Positions 32,633-42,288 of a stretch of DNA of 64,000 nt are shown one piece after another. The stretch's first letter is position 1, and every line of letters begins with the position of its first letter. The stretch spans positions 62,001 to 126,000 of the forward strand of contig JAVZCK010000002.1 in assembly GCA_038874435.1 (NCBI GenBank), read 5' to 3'. Position numbers and translations under genes: made by a program. This stretch comes from Thermoplasmata archaeon (GTDB lineage Archaea > Thermoplasmatota > Thermoplasmata > Lutacidiplasmatales > SKW197). The notes under the pieces are model-generated. The model did not search any database, was not told the DNA's origin, and saw only the letters and a list, made by a program, of their open reading frames with translations.

Positions 32633-34000
32633 ACCTTGCACATCAAAACCGCAACTCGGGCAGATGGTAGGTATTGCACAAACCTCTTTATCGGCCCTTT
32701 CTTCGATTTTTGGATCCTTTTCGTCCGCTCCGTTTGTCTCTGTCCCTTCCTCTGTTTTCAATGTCCTCTCCTCTGCCTTACTTTCATCTTTTTTTGCTTC
32801 TTCAACCAGAACTATCTCCTTGCCTGTTGATATTGTCTCATTATTATCTGTCTCTTTTATATTTGAAAAGATCTCGGCCGCAATTTCAGCAGCCTCCTCA
32901 TTCTGCTCTGCAATTATTTCCGATGCTCTAGCGCATCTTTCACAGACAATCTCCTCTGGGCTCTTCTTTCCATGGCAAACGGGACAAATTGTGTCTTCTG
33001 CAGAGATTTCTGCGACTGGTTCTGGTGGTATTTTTTCATCCTGCTTCGCTTCAGGTATAGGTCTTGGAGGAGTATATTCCATTACTCCACCAAAACTTTC
33101 GAATTTGGGTACATAGGTCACTGAAGGAGGTTTGCCAACTTTTTCCAGAAATCCGTGTTTCACACATACCTCGAGTGAACCTTCCGCCATTTTTTCAGAA
33201 AGCCCGTAGGCATTGGCGATGTCGAAGACAGAAACGCCCTTAGTTTCAAAGACAGTCTCCAGCACACGCTTTGGATGTTCGCCTATGTCTGCTGTGGCAA
33301 GTACCCTATCTAAATAGTAATACTGCTTTGGATGTCTAAAAATCCTTGCGGATACTGGAAATTTACCAGCCCTAAAATTGGCAATGAAGGCATCGTTTAC
33401 TATGTCAATATCGTAGGTGAATCTGAAGTGCTTAGTGTACACACATACCCTAAGAATTAAGGGCAAAACTCCGAATTTTTTTGCGAATTTCAGCAAATCT
33501 TCAAACAGAAACAAGTCAAATGTAAATGGATACTTCCTTTCCATGTCTCCCCGCAATGACTGGGAACGAATGGATTCTGGGTAGAAGAAATCGAAGAAAT
33601 AGAATCTGAACATTGCCTCTTCCTCTACTGCCTTCAGATTTTCCATATCCCATCTTTTAAATGAAAACGGATCAAAGGCAGAGGCAAGGGTCAGATTTCC
33701 ATAACCTCCTTTCCTGATGTTCATCTCTACAGTGGGCACATCATATTCCCAGTTTTCGTTGATCCTAGGTTTCACAAAATAAATCTGGAAATTTTCAAAA
33801 TTTGAAGTTTCAAAGAGGAGGTCCATGAAGGATTCGTACTTTTTCCCGTCTACAATATACCTTGCTTTAGCTAGAAAAATTCTCTCCTTACCCGCGTAAG
33901 AAAAAAGTTTTGCCTGAAGCATCTTCTTAGCATGCATGTCCACTTCCTCAGGTGGGGAGAACGTTTCAATAAACGCAAGCATTAGATTTTCATTACCCAT
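32585..34000 (-). CDS. Zinc-ribbon/winged-helix protein of unknown function
   Basis: 471 residues. The N-terminal ~230 residues form an unrecognised, aromatic-rich domain (KARYIVDGKKYESFMDLLFE, RFYFFDFFYPESIRS). Residues about 240-300 resemble a winged helix (ETKGVSVFDIANAYGLSEK). The C-terminal part is an acidic, low-complexity linker between two zinc ribbons, CPVCHGKKSPEEIVCERC and, at the very C terminus, CPSCGFDVQGSICASCGY. The final ribbon is encoded in and beside the region overlapping the convergent membrane-protein gene (48 bp), so the overlap appears real. ATG 34000 follows GAGAGTGAGAG; an upstream GTG at 34009 is less likely. Confidence 0.68.
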   Translation of the reverse strand: MGNENLMLAFIETFSPPEEVDMHAKKMLQAKLFSYAGKERIFLAKARYIVDGKKYESFMDLLFETSNFENFQIYFVKPRINENWEYDVPTVEMNIRKGGYGNLTLASAFDPFSFKRWDMENLKAVEEEAMFRFYFFDFFYPESIRSQSLRGDMERKYPFTFDLFLFEDLLKFAKKFGVLPLILRVCVYTKHFRFTYDIDIVNDAFIANFRAGKFPVSARIFRHPKQYYYLDRVLATADIGEHPKRVLETVFETKGVSVFDIANAYGLSEKMAEGSLEVCVKHGFLEKVGKPPSVTYVPKFESFGGVMEYTPPRPIPEAKQDEKIPPEPVAEISAEDTICPVCHGKKSPEEIVCERCARASEIIAEQNEEAAEIAAEIFSNIKETDNNETISTGKEIVLVEEAKKDESKAEERTLKTEEGTETNGADEKDPKIEERADKEVCAIPTICPSCGFDVQGSICASCGYRLGEKNL

Positions 34001-34128
34001 TTCTCTCACTCTCGCCTAATGTCTTCTTGGTTTTAAACCTTTCCCGTAACACTACAATCAGAATTTCGCTAAAGATGGCACAGTAAGTTTCAAATACTTT
34101 ACAAGCATCAACCTACTCGGTGATACAA

Positions 34129-34596
34129 ATGGGAACACCATCTCAACCTGGTTATATAGCGCCACCACCACCGCAACCAATGCAACCAATTCCTCCAGCT
34201 AGACCGCCAACGCAGTATCAACAGCCAACTCAACCACAGCCGCCGAGAGAGGAAATACCCTCTTTTGTAAGTGGCAAACTTCTGGTAATTTTCGTATTCT
34301 TTGGCATGGTGATGCTAGCAGTGGGAGCAATGATGCTTCATGCGTCGCCTGAGATAACGAATAAGGATTATACCATATACAATGCTACGGAGCAGGCAAA
34401 AATCAGGGCAGCAGACCAGCGTTTGCAGCAGACAATTACAGATGTGGGCCATATCTTGGCAGATGTGGGTGCGTTGCTGCTAGTAACCTTCCTGTTGCTC
34501 GCTGCGTTGCTTCGCACTGACTGGAGCGACACTGTCAGATTCGGGCTCTTCCTTGCTGTGGGTCTATTCCTGCTCGGATTTGCATTTTCAATCTGA
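34129..34596 (+). CDS. Small membrane protein with Pro/Gln-rich N terminus
   Basis: 155 residues. The N-terminal ~45 residues are Pro/Gln-rich (PPPPQPMQPIPPARPP). Three hydrophobic segments follow (LLVIFVFFGMVMLAVGAMML, ALLLVTFLLLAALL, FGLFLAVGLFLLGFAFSI). There is no recognised family. ATG 34129 follows GGTGAT (34119-34124); an apparent GTG start at 34120 is part of that ribosome-binding site. It shares the low-complexity-plus-membrane layout of the 31.7-kb gene and precedes a second small membrane-anchored gene by 13 bp. Confidence 0.65.
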   Translation: MGTPSQPGYIAPPPPQPMQPIPPARPPTQYQQPTQPQPPREEIPSFVSGKLLVIFVFFGMVMLAVGAMMLHASPEITNKDYTIYNATEQAKIRAADQRLQQTITDVGHILADVGALLLVTFLLLAALLRTDWSDTVRFGLFLAVGLFLLGFAFSI

Positions 34597-34609
34597 GACA
34601 GGAGTAAAC

Positions 34610-35026
34610 ATGGCACTGGAAAACCAAAAACTGCTCTTTTTTTCTGCTATTTTTGTGGTTTTTGTAGCGGTTGCCGTAACTGTCGGAAAAGCTGCATTTA
34701 CTCCCTCCACCACATCTGGGACGATGAGCCCAGCGCAACTTTGGAAGGCGATTGAGCAAGGGAAAATCCAGAACCAGAGCTATCATGTCGTTGAAGGCGT
34801 TATAGAATCTGTGGACACTATTTACGCTGGCACTGTGCCAATCTACAACCTCACCTATTTCAGGGGGTGCGATGCCCCATTTCTCTGGGGAATTTATGAT
34901 GAATCTCCAAAAGACTACATAAACAAGAAGGTGACTGTGGTTGTGGGTGTAATGTATCTTGGAGACATGGCCCAGGGATACGGGAAAGATGGATGGGTTG
35001 CAGTGATTGGTGATATTCTAGCTTAA
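34610..35026 (+). CDS. Membrane-anchored small protein with possible OB-like fold
   Basis: 138 residues. A single N-terminal hydrophobic helix (LLFFSAIFVVFVAVAVTV) is followed by an extracytoplasmic beta-rich domain (SYHVVEGVIESVDTI, NKKVTVVVGVMYLGD, GWVAVIGDIL) whose strand pattern recalls OB folds; this is a visual impression only. GGAG lies 6 nt before ATG 34610. It is probably co-transcribed with the preceding membrane protein and converges with truD. Function is unknown. Confidence 0.6.
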   Translation: MALENQKLLFFSAIFVVFVAVAVTVGKAAFTPSTTSGTMSPAQLWKAIEQGKIQNQSYHVVEGVIESVDTIYAGTVPIYNLTYFRGCDAPFLWGIYDESPKDYINKKVTVVVGVMYLGDMAQGYGKDGWVAVIGDILA

Positions 35027-35027
35027 A

Positions 35028-36311
35028 CTATCCGTAGTTTTCTGGTTTTGTTTTCATGAACTCTCGCATGAGAGATGTGGCATATGTACCCTTTGGCAAC
35101 GAAAAACGAAAACGCACACCTACATTTTCTAGCTCCCATTCAAAATTTTTCGGAACTGCAAACAAGCCCCTTCTTGTGCCCTTTGACGAAATCTCTGGGA
35201 TTTCAGGAATAATAAAATCCACAGGGACAAGTTTTTCTTCCTCAATCACCTTTTGCTCAATTTCACCTGGCTCAGCTTCTGCAAACACTGGCTCAGAACC
35301 AAAAACAATGCCAGAAACTATACATTTCCCCTGCCTCCATTTCTCCAAAACAGTGGAATAGTTTGAGGATTTAACAGGAATGTGTTGCTCTTCTTGTGGC
35401 ACGCCATCTTTCACTGGCAGAACAATGTCCCCTATCTCCAGCGTATTTCCACCAAACCTCTTGATTCTCCTGCTCAGAATCCGATTGAAAAGAAAGGACT
35501 GGTAGGCATGGACAAACATCATTAAGAGATTTTTCGGAAGCACGCATAAAGCACCAGCATAATCCTCAGGGTTTTCTGCAAGTTTCTGGCAGATTGCACG
35601 TTCAAACAGCATTGAATCTGGCATTTCTTTTGCTGCATTACCAAAGTCAAGATTTTGTGCAAGTCGCTCTCGAATCTGCCGTGTTTCCTCTGCCTCCTCT
35701 TCAAGTGGATTTGCAATGTAGGTGAGCACTGCCTCCTTTATTTTCCCTTTCACTATTTCTCTGCCCACAATGTGGGTTACTGGCCTGTAAACGCCAAATC
35801 GCTGGATGCCAAAGAAGTTTGGAAAACCTAGATTCGCCTTGATTTTCTCATAAATGCTTGAAATTCTTTTTTCAGTTTCGGCTGGTTCCACCTGCCTCAC
35901 AAGAATGTCAAACGCATTCTCTATCACATCACCTATCTCAATCTGCTTTTTTGCTCTAAACATTTGGAGAATTGTCACATCCTTCAGGTTGATTTGCTTA
36001 ACAAGTTCTGGTGGAGCATCAAAACAGAAATACCGTTCCACGACAGCACGTTTGTCCTTTGTGCCTGCAAATCCAATCCGCTTTCTGCTGATGTGCATTG
36101 CTTTTGAGAATTCTCTCACGAGTTTGTTTGTCTCCCAATTCCTCGTGCGAATTCTAGCGATGGTGTATCTTCCATCTTCAACAACTTCTGGTAGTTTTGC
36201 GGTCTCAACAACAATAAAATCCTCTGGCTCAGCCTTGAGAACACCACCAATTCCAGTTAAACCTTCTGTGAGAAAGCACTCTATCCCAATCTCTTTCTCG
36301 TCTTTCAACAT
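35028..36311 (-). CDS. truD: tRNA pseudouridine-13 synthase TruD
   Basis: Isomerises U13 in tRNA. The TruD catalytic signature GFAGTKDKRAVV, containing the nucleophilic Asp, lies near residues 78-89. FPNFFGIQRFG is the next family block and ALCVLPKNLLMMFVHAYQSFLFN follows. Its 427 residues include the archaeal-type insert domain. The start follows the stop of the zinc-ribbon/coiled-coil/RecA-like gene by 2 bp, so the two form one transcription unit, though their functions are not obviously linked. Confidence 0.95.
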   Translation of the reverse strand: MLKDEKEIGIECFLTEGLTGIGGVLKAEPEDFIVVETAKLPEVVEDGRYTIARIRTRNWETNKLVREFSKAMHISRKRIGFAGTKDKRAVVERYFCFDAPPELVKQINLKDVTILQMFRAKKQIEIGDVIENAFDILVRQVEPAETEKRISSIYEKIKANLGFPNFFGIQRFGVYRPVTHIVGREIVKGKIKEAVLTYIANPLEEEAEETRQIRERLAQNLDFGNAAKEMPDSMLFERAICQKLAENPEDYAGALCVLPKNLLMMFVHAYQSFLFNRILSRRIKRFGGNTLEIGDIVLPVKDGVPQEEQHIPVKSSNYSTVLEKWRQGKCIVSGIVFGSEPVFAEAEPGEIEQKVIEEEKLVPVDFIIPEIPEISSKGTRRGLFAVPKNFEWELENVGVRFRFSLPKGTYATSLMREFMKTKPENYG

Positions 36312-36313
36312 CT

Positions 36314-38887
36314 TTATCTTATGTGGTCCAGTGAGAAGGAACCAATGCTTATCTTGTTCTTTGAGAAGTTATACTGAATCCATGCCCTTGATTGCACATC
36401 ACAAACTCCCTTGACACTGAGATATGTCTTCAATTGTTCAAGCTTGAACTCGATTGACCCATCCATCATGTGTCCTAGCATTTGAATATCAGATTCGCTG
36501 TGCATTCCCGTTTCTATGGTGTAGAGCGCGACTGCTCTATCCCTCTTTCGCTTACCACAGAAGGGTTGCAGGAATTTGAACACGGATGCAGTATCTAGAT
36601 AGGCAATTATTGTGGAAATTGACTCAAATGTGAGACGGTAATACTTGTGTTTTTTCTTGAATTCCTTGGCTATGCTATCCACTGCCTCCGCGATTCCCTT
36701 CGTATCCGTTGGTTCATCAATGTATATGGCATTTGGGTTGTTTGTCTCCTCACCCATGCTTTTCGAGTACGCGTCTACATATTTCACAAGGCCGATTTTC
36801 TCATACTCTTCAAAACTTGGGACAATGTATCTCAATTCCTCCACGAGAGTTGGAATTGATTTATCTGTAATCACGAAGATACATGGCACACCCTTCTTTA
36901 ACCCTTCCGCCATGAATAGGTTCATAAGCACTTCCTTGCCAACATGTGGAGGTCCATTTATGAGGATATTTGAGCCAAACGGGAAGCCGCCGTAAAGCAA
37001 ATCATCCAATCTTGTCACTCCTGTCTTCACCTTTTCCTGCTTTATCTCCTGCTCTCTCTCCGCTTCTTTCATCTCAATTTCTTCAGCCACTAGGCCTCTC
37101 TCTTTAAGCCGCAGTTCCTCTGACTTCGCCTGTAGATACCTTTCCCTTGCCCTGAGTTCCTCTTCTTTCTTTGCAATCTCTGCTTCCAAGTCCTCAAGTC
37201 GACGCTTTGCTTCCAATGATTTAGTGTCCTGTATCTCTGCCCGCATTGACGCAAGTTTCTTTAGTTCTTCTTGGAGCTTTTCTTCTCTGTATCTTATGTC
37301 TTCCTCTCTTCTATTATACTCCTCTTCCTTGAAAGCCAGTGTATCTTTTAATTTCCGCATCTCCTCTTCCTTGAACCTAATTTCCTCACGTAGCCGCCCT
37401 ATCTCAGCCTCTTTCAGAGCCAGTTCTTTTTCCTTTGCAGTTAATTCCTGAATTTTCTTGTTGAGAGTTTCCTCGATTTCTGGCACCGACTTCATTCTGA
37501 GTTCAAGTGCTTCCTGCTCCAGTTTTCTTTCAATCCGCAGGTTCTGATTCTCCTGTTCAAGCTCAATAATTCTTCTCTGCAGTGCACTTTCCTTTTCTAC
37601 AAATTCCTTTTCTTTGGCTATGAGTTCCTCTTCCATTCTAGCACGAATTTCTGCAGAAGCACCGTTAGACATGGTAGTGGCTGAGGCCTCTCTTAGCTCA
37701 GCAATCGTCTTGTTAAGGGTCTCTATCTCCTTATCTTTAGCGGCAATCATGCTTTCCAGTTCCGCCACTCTCATTTCCATCTTTTTATAGGCCTGAGCAT
37801 CTTTCGGGAGTGATTGAATTCCCTTTTCTAGGGATTCCTTCAGTTTGGCAATCTCCTCCTCTCTGGTCTTAAGCACAGAAGCAATTGCTTCCTTTTCTCT
37901 CAACTCATTTTCAAGTCGTTTTTTAAGGGCATTCAGTTCTGCATCCTTTGCCTTCGCCTGCTGCGCCTTCACATACTTTATTATCGCGACCGTACCTTTT
38001 TTCACATGCTCCAGTTCTTCCTCCATTTGTTTTCGTTTCTTTACCTCTTCCTGGAGTTGTTTGCTCATCACTGCTGTTTCCTCAATGAGTTTCATTGGGT
38101 CAAATGCACCACTTCTCACTCTATCCATGTATTTCGCCATGATTTCCTTCATTGAGTCCAGCTCTGCTTTAATTTTTGCAATTTCTTCTTCCTTCTGCGT
38201 CAGCAGTTTCTCCTTTTCAGCAAGTTGCACTCCTACAGCATCAAGACCATGTGCGGAAATTTTTTCCGCGACTGCAACAGATGCCTTCTCTTCCTCTAGC
38301 CAATCACCCAGTGCGGTCTCATCGCCCTCAAGCCATTTTTTCAAACTTTCTACTTTTTTCACATTCTCCTTGTCTGAAACTTGTGTGATTAGAGGTTTAG
38401 CATCTTTTTTTGCCTCTCCAAAAACTTTTGTTTCACTTTCACCTGTGAGCCATTTCTCGAGGGCATCATCACTTTTTGTGGGTGCAGTAACTCCTCCAGT
38501 ATCTGGAATTTTTTGTTCTACAGGTGGCTTGGGTTCTAGCTCTTTTATTTTTTCAGATAATCTGGTCTTTATGGTTTTAGCTTCCTCTTTTGACAGTCCA
38601 GTAGCTACAAGCTCGTCTTCAAGGGCATCCCTCAGTTCGTCAACGGTATCAAAGCCATTCTCTACAAGCAACTCTGCTTTCATTCTGGGAAGCCCGAACA
38701 TCTCAACAAAAGTGTTTATTGCATTCTCCCTCTGCGTCTTGGGTCCAGAGGGTTTACCTGCCATACCCTTGAGGGCGGTGCCACAATTCGGGCAGGTGCT
38801 AGCGCTATCGCTAACACTTCTCCCACAAACTGGACATACTATTTTTGTGGTTTCAATTGTTCCGATGATTTTCGGTTTCTTAGTCAT
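36314..38887 (-). CDS. Zinc ribbon-long coiled coil-RecA/KaiC-like ATPase
   Basis: 857 residues. An N-terminal zinc ribbon (CPVCGRSVSDSASTCPNCG) is followed by a helix-hairpin-helix-like segment (GLPRMKAELLVENGFDTVDE). A heptad-rich coiled coil runs from about residue 190 to 610, and a C-terminal RecA/KaiC-type domain begins at GVTRLDDLLYGGFPFGSN. Its P-loop reads GPPHVGKEVLM, with Glu replacing the usual Ser/Thr after Lys, so ATP hydrolysis may be altered. Downstream, YIDEPTDTKG and FESISTIIAYLD occupy late RecA-fold strands. The architecture resembles a rod with an ATPase head, suggesting scaffolding, chromosome or signalling functions; none is established. Confidence 0.8.
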   Translation of the reverse strand: MTKKPKIIGTIETTKIVCPVCGRSVSDSASTCPNCGTALKGMAGKPSGPKTQRENAINTFVEMFGLPRMKAELLVENGFDTVDELRDALEDELVATGLSKEEAKTIKTRLSEKIKELEPKPPVEQKIPDTGGVTAPTKSDDALEKWLTGESETKVFGEAKKDAKPLITQVSDKENVKKVESLKKWLEGDETALGDWLEEEKASVAVAEKISAHGLDAVGVQLAEKEKLLTQKEEEIAKIKAELDSMKEIMAKYMDRVRSGAFDPMKLIEETAVMSKQLQEEVKKRKQMEEELEHVKKGTVAIIKYVKAQQAKAKDAELNALKKRLENELREKEAIASVLKTREEEIAKLKESLEKGIQSLPKDAQAYKKMEMRVAELESMIAAKDKEIETLNKTIAELREASATTMSNGASAEIRARMEEELIAKEKEFVEKESALQRRIIELEQENQNLRIERKLEQEALELRMKSVPEIEETLNKKIQELTAKEKELALKEAEIGRLREEIRFKEEEMRKLKDTLAFKEEEYNRREEDIRYREEKLQEELKKLASMRAEIQDTKSLEAKRRLEDLEAEIAKKEEELRARERYLQAKSEELRLKERGLVAEEIEMKEAEREQEIKQEKVKTGVTRLDDLLYGGFPFGSNILINGPPHVGKEVLMNLFMAEGLKKGVPCIFVITDKSIPTLVEELRYIVPSFEEYEKIGLVKYVDAYSKSMGEETNNPNAIYIDEPTDTKGIAEAVDSIAKEFKKKHKYYRLTFESISTIIAYLDTASVFKFLQPFCGKRKRDRAVALYTIETGMHSESDIQMLGHMMDGSIEFKLEQLKTYLSVKGVCDVQSRAWIQYNFSKNKISIGSFSLDHIR

Positions 38888-38908
38888 GCTTTCTTACCGT
38901 GAGACCTT

Positions 38909-40195
38909 CTACAGTATAAATTTTTCTGGTTCAACATTTCTGTGCTTCAGTCCGAGGGTCGCCACCTCAAACTTTCTGTTGCCATACAGCTCCGCTTCTT
39001 TCCTGCCAGCATACAGAGCCGCAGTTATCCGTCCTGCGGCATCTGCCTTCATTATTCCTGAACCGCTTGAACCGACTGCAATTATAACATTATGCGTTTC
39101 AAATATGTAAGGGTTTGCATCGAGGGTGTTCATGTCGTAAAGCCCAGCCCACTTATTCGCTGCCTTCAATCCATCAAACATTGGCATGTATTTGCGAAGC
39201 ACCTGGTAAATGTTATAGTCGTAATATTCATCTGTGGCTTTCGGGTCTTCCTCAAAGAGATAAGGTGCACCGAAATGCTCATGTCCAGATGCCCACACAC
39301 TACCTTCTATCCTATCAACTCTTATGTATATTGCCGCCTTCGGAAAGATTGTAAAGGGCAAGGCGTTGAATTTGTTGAACCCTTCCACCTTCATCAGTGG
39401 ACTCAGTTTAGGGCTCCTCAGCACAAACATCTGGCGTTTGACAGACTTAATCATGCAATCAATTCCCACAGGGTCCAGAATCTGGGGTGCCCAGGAATTC
39501 GCAGCGATTACTACTTTGTCCGCATTTACAGTTTTTCCATTTTTCAATTTCACACCTGTAATCTCAACATCCTGCCAAATTAATGGTTCACATTCCAATC
39601 CAAGCTTCTCTTTCGGTTCAAGCAAAGGCATTGCTACCTCTGTGTTATAAATCACCTGTCCACCCATTTTTTTGAACTCTGTTTCATAGAACCTTGTGAG
39701 TTTATCTGCATCCACGAAGCCACATTTCACGCCAAAAACCCCTTTTTCAATAGATTCAAGTCCCATCATCTGGGCTTCTTCATCAGAGGGTTCTATGTCT
39801 GTGTTCAAGTATGGCATTATCTTTTTCAACTCCTCTTTCTCAAAGAACTTCAGCTCTACTCCGTTTTGCTGCATCGTGTTGAGCACATTCTTGTTCCTCT
39901 CAAGCTGAGAATGGCTCATGAGCCAGAGATAACCCGCCTGCTCCAGCCCAATGTCATAGCCCTGCTGGTGAAGGTGCAAATAAAAATCAACACTTGTGTC
40001 AGCAAGAAGGAAATTGGTTTTTGAGGAAAACACATTTCTGAAGGCACCAGCACTCTTTGCTGTGTTGCCCTGCCCACAAGTGGGAAACTTCTCGAAGATA
40101 GTTACTTTCTTACCCGGATTTTCTCGCAAGATGTGATACCCAATGGCCACCCCAAAGACCCCTGCCCCGACAATAATAACATCTTGTTTTTCCAT
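38909..40195 (-). CDS. FAD-dependent oxidoreductase of the DAO family
   Basis: 428 residues. It starts with the dinucleotide-binding motif VIIVGAGVFGVAIGYHIL and an FAD ribose-binding acidic position (TIFEKFP). It has GNTAKSAGAFRN, GGQVIYNTEV, ADKVVIAANSWAPQIL and the C-terminal AVGSSGSGIMKADAAGRI typical of D-amino-acid/sarcosine/glycine oxidase relatives. The substrate cannot be deduced. ATG 40195 is 20-25 nt after the TATA sequence AATATACCCA, indicating a leaderless message; a longer upstream frame exists but would cross the promoter. Confidence 0.87.
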   Translation of the reverse strand: MEKQDVIIVGAGVFGVAIGYHILRENPGKKVTIFEKFPTCGQGNTAKSAGAFRNVFSSKTNFLLADTSVDFYLHLHQQGYDIGLEQAGYLWLMSHSQLERNKNVLNTMQQNGVELKFFEKEELKKIMPYLNTDIEPSDEEAQMMGLESIEKGVFGVKCGFVDADKLTRFYETEFKKMGGQVIYNTEVAMPLLEPKEKLGLECEPLIWQDVEITGVKLKNGKTVNADKVVIAANSWAPQILDPVGIDCMIKSVKRQMFVLRSPKLSPLMKVEGFNKFNALPFTIFPKAAIYIRVDRIEGSVWASGHEHFGAPYLFEEDPKATDEYYDYNIYQVLRKYMPMFDGLKAANKWAGLYDMNTLDANPYIFETHNVIIAVGSSGSGIMKADAAGRITAALYAGRKEAELYGNRKFEVATLGLKHRNVEPEKFIL

Positions 40196-40210
40196 GAACC
40201 GCTGAATATG

Positions 40211-40224
40211 TGGGTATATTTTAA
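40211..40224 (-). promoter_or_regulatory. TATA element of the FAD oxidoreductase gene
   Basis: The minus strand reads AATTAAAATATACC, about 22 nt before ATG 40195; it sets the start codon. Confidence 0.55.
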
Positions 40225-40312
40225 TTTTTTTGGAGGGGGGCAAGGAGTAGGGGTATTCTTGTGACACAGAAACGGTTATAACTGCCAATTGTATTCAGGA
40301 AACGGTGAGGCC

Positions 40313-41128
40313 ATGTTCTACTTTGGACCTGCAGGGATTCCAGCAAGGTGCAAAAGTTATGAGGAGGCATTTGAGTATCTAAATCAACTTGGGTTGAACG
40401 CAATGGAACTGGAATTTGTGAGGGGGGCTAGAATGAACCTGGAAAGAGCTGTGGAAGTGGGAGAACTTGCAGAAAAAAACGGAGTAAAACTTTCTGCTCA
40501 CGCACCATATTTCATCAATCTAAATTCCAAGGAGAAAGAGAAGGTGGAGAAAAGCATTGTCCACATTGTAAAAACTGCCCAGGTTGCTTCCGCAGCCAAC
40601 GCCTCGCCGGTTGTCGTGCATGCTGGTTATTACTCGGGTAAAAAGCCAGCAGAGGCAACGGAAATCATCACTGCAAACCTCGAGAGATGCATTGAAGAGA
40701 TTGAGAATAATGGAGACGGAGATGTTGTGATTGGGCTGGAAACAATGGGGAGAGTTAGTGCCTGGGGAACGCTGGACGAAATTCTAGAGGTGTGCAGCAG
40801 ATTTAAAAATGTCATCCCAGTAGTTGATTTTGCCCACATGTATGCAAGAAGCAACGGGAAAATAAGGGCTGAGGAAGAATATGAGGAAATTGTGAGAAAA
40901 TTTGAGACAGGGGATTTCCCTTTCATGCATGTGCACATGAGCAGCATTGCCTACACATCTAAAGGGGAGCGAATGCACTTGACAATGGAGCAATCAGCAG
41001 AACCAGATTTTAAAGTGATTGCAAAGGTACTGAAAAAAAGAACTTATCCAATTACCATAATTTCAGAAAGTCCAGTGCTAGAGATTGATGCCCTCAAGAT
41101 GAAAAAAATTGTTGAGGAGGCGCCATGA
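40313..41128 (+). CDS. Endonuclease IV-family (AP endonuclease 2-type) TIM-barrel protein
   Basis: 271 residues of the xylose-isomerase-like TIM-barrel superfamily. LSAHAPYFINLNS, VVVHAGYYSG, VIGLETMGR, VVDFAHMYAR and FMHVHMSS place His and Glu/Asp zinc ligands as in endonuclease IV, which cleaves at abasic sites. ATG 40313 is preceded by GGTGAGG (40304-40310). Its stop overlaps the glycosyltransferase start by 4 bp. A DNA-repair role is the family default; a sugar isomerase-like role is an alternative. Confidence 0.88.
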   Translation: MFYFGPAGIPARCKSYEEAFEYLNQLGLNAMELEFVRGARMNLERAVEVGELAEKNGVKLSAHAPYFINLNSKEKEKVEKSIVHIVKTAQVASAANASPVVVHAGYYSGKKPAEATEIITANLERCIEEIENNGDGDVVIGLETMGRVSAWGTLDEILEVCSRFKNVIPVVDFAHMYARSNGKIRAEEEYEEIVRKFETGDFPFMHVHMSSIAYTSKGERMHLTMEQSAEPDFKVIAKVLKKRTYPITIISESPVLEIDALKMKKIVEEAP

Positions 41129-42288
41129 AGATTTTGCAGGTGTCGCCTTATTTCCATCCGCATGTTGGTGGCGTAGAATCCCATGTCTTTGCATTGTCCA
41201 GAGGCCTAGTGGAACTTGGACATGAGGTCAAGGTGCTTACTGCAAACCACACCAACAATTTGCCAGAGCAAGAAAAATTTGAAGGGCTTGAAATTATAAG
41301 GGTGCCAACGCTTGCAAACCTATTTAACACGCCAATAAATCCCTCGATTTTTTTTAGAATAAAGAAAATTGATTTTGATGTAGCCCATCTCCACTTCCCA
41401 CCGCCGCTTGCCTCTTTCTTTGCATCGCTATCGTTAGTAAAAATGAAGAAACCCTATGTCCTCACCTATCACTGTGATGTGGAATTGCCAGTGCCACTGG
41501 GTAATTTAATCGTTGAGCTCTATCGGGACACAATGGGTAGATACACAGTTGAGCATGCATCAAAAATCATTGTGCACACAAAAACCTACCAGGCGACATC
41601 TAGAACCATCTGGCATCTCGAGCCTGTTATAATTCCTTCTGCTGTGGACACACATCGCTTTTCCCCAGATAGATTTTCTCAGGAACTTAAGAAACGGTAT
41701 GAGAACTTCAAAATTGTGCTTTTTGTGGGTCGCTTGGTTTACCAGAAGGGAGTAAGTTTTTTGATTGACGCATGCCAGTATCTACCTAAGGATGTGATGT
41801 TGCTCATCGTGGGTGATGGACCTGAAATAGAGAATCTCAAGAAACTTGCAAAAATAAGAAATCTGGAACATAGGGTTTTGTTTCTCGGAAGAATCTCGCA
41901 CCTTGAACTTCCAAGCTACTTTGCAACCTGCGATGTGTTTGTGCTTCCTTCAGTTTCTCGTCTTGAGGCATTTGGACTCGTGATTGTGGAAGCAATGGCG
42001 TCTGGAAAACCAGTTGTGGTTTCGGATATTCCAGGTGTTAATGAGGTAATTGAGGATGGAAAGGAGGGGCTGCTCTGCAAACCGATGAACCCAGAAGACC
42101 TTGCTGAGAAAATAAAAACACTGCTTGAGAACCCTGAACTCGCCAAGACACTCGGAGAAAACGGGAGAAAGAAGGCATTGGAAAAATACCACTGGAAAAA
42201 AGTCGCAAAAGATGTGGAAAGCGTTTATCTGGATGTGCTGAGCACAGAGAAGTCGCACAGAGGGTCCATGAAAGAAGGTAAAAAATAA
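41125..42288 (+). CDS. GT4-family glycosyltransferase
   Basis: Retaining GT-B glycosyltransferase, 387 residues. The acceptor domain opens with SPYFHPHVGGVESHVFALS. The donor domain contains VLFVGRLVYQKGVSFLIDA, LLIVGDGPEIENL and PSVSRLEAFGLVIVEAMASG, the E-x7-E GT4 motif. No signal or membrane segment is present, so it acts on the cytoplasmic face. It may build surface glycans, relevant to the sequon-rich surface proteins in this window (inference). It is translationally coupled to the endonuclease IV-like gene. Confidence 0.93.
   Translation: MKILQVSPYFHPHVGGVESHVFALSRGLVELGHEVKVLTANHTNNLPEQEKFEGLEIIRVPTLANLFNTPINPSIFFRIKKIDFDVAHLHFPPPLASFFASLSLVKMKKPYVLTYHCDVELPVPLGNLIVELYRDTMGRYTVEHASKIIVHTKTYQATSRTIWHLEPVIIPSAVDTHRFSPDRFSQELKKRYENFKIVLFVGRLVYQKGVSFLIDACQYLPKDVMLLIVGDGPEIENLKKLAKIRNLEHRVLFLGRISHLELPSYFATCDVFVLPSVSRLEAFGLVIVEAMASGKPVVVSDIPGVNEVIEDGKEGLLCKPMNPEDLAEKIKTLLENPELAKTLGENGRKKALEKYHWKKVAKDVESVYLDVLSTEKSHRGSMKEGKK

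Noticed and set aside
37845-39110. 421-residue Ser/Phe-rich open frame on the plus strand
   Set aside because: Antisense to the coiled-coil gene; Ser/Phe-rich composition is what reversed Glu/Lys-rich codons give. The minus-strand protein has clear domains.
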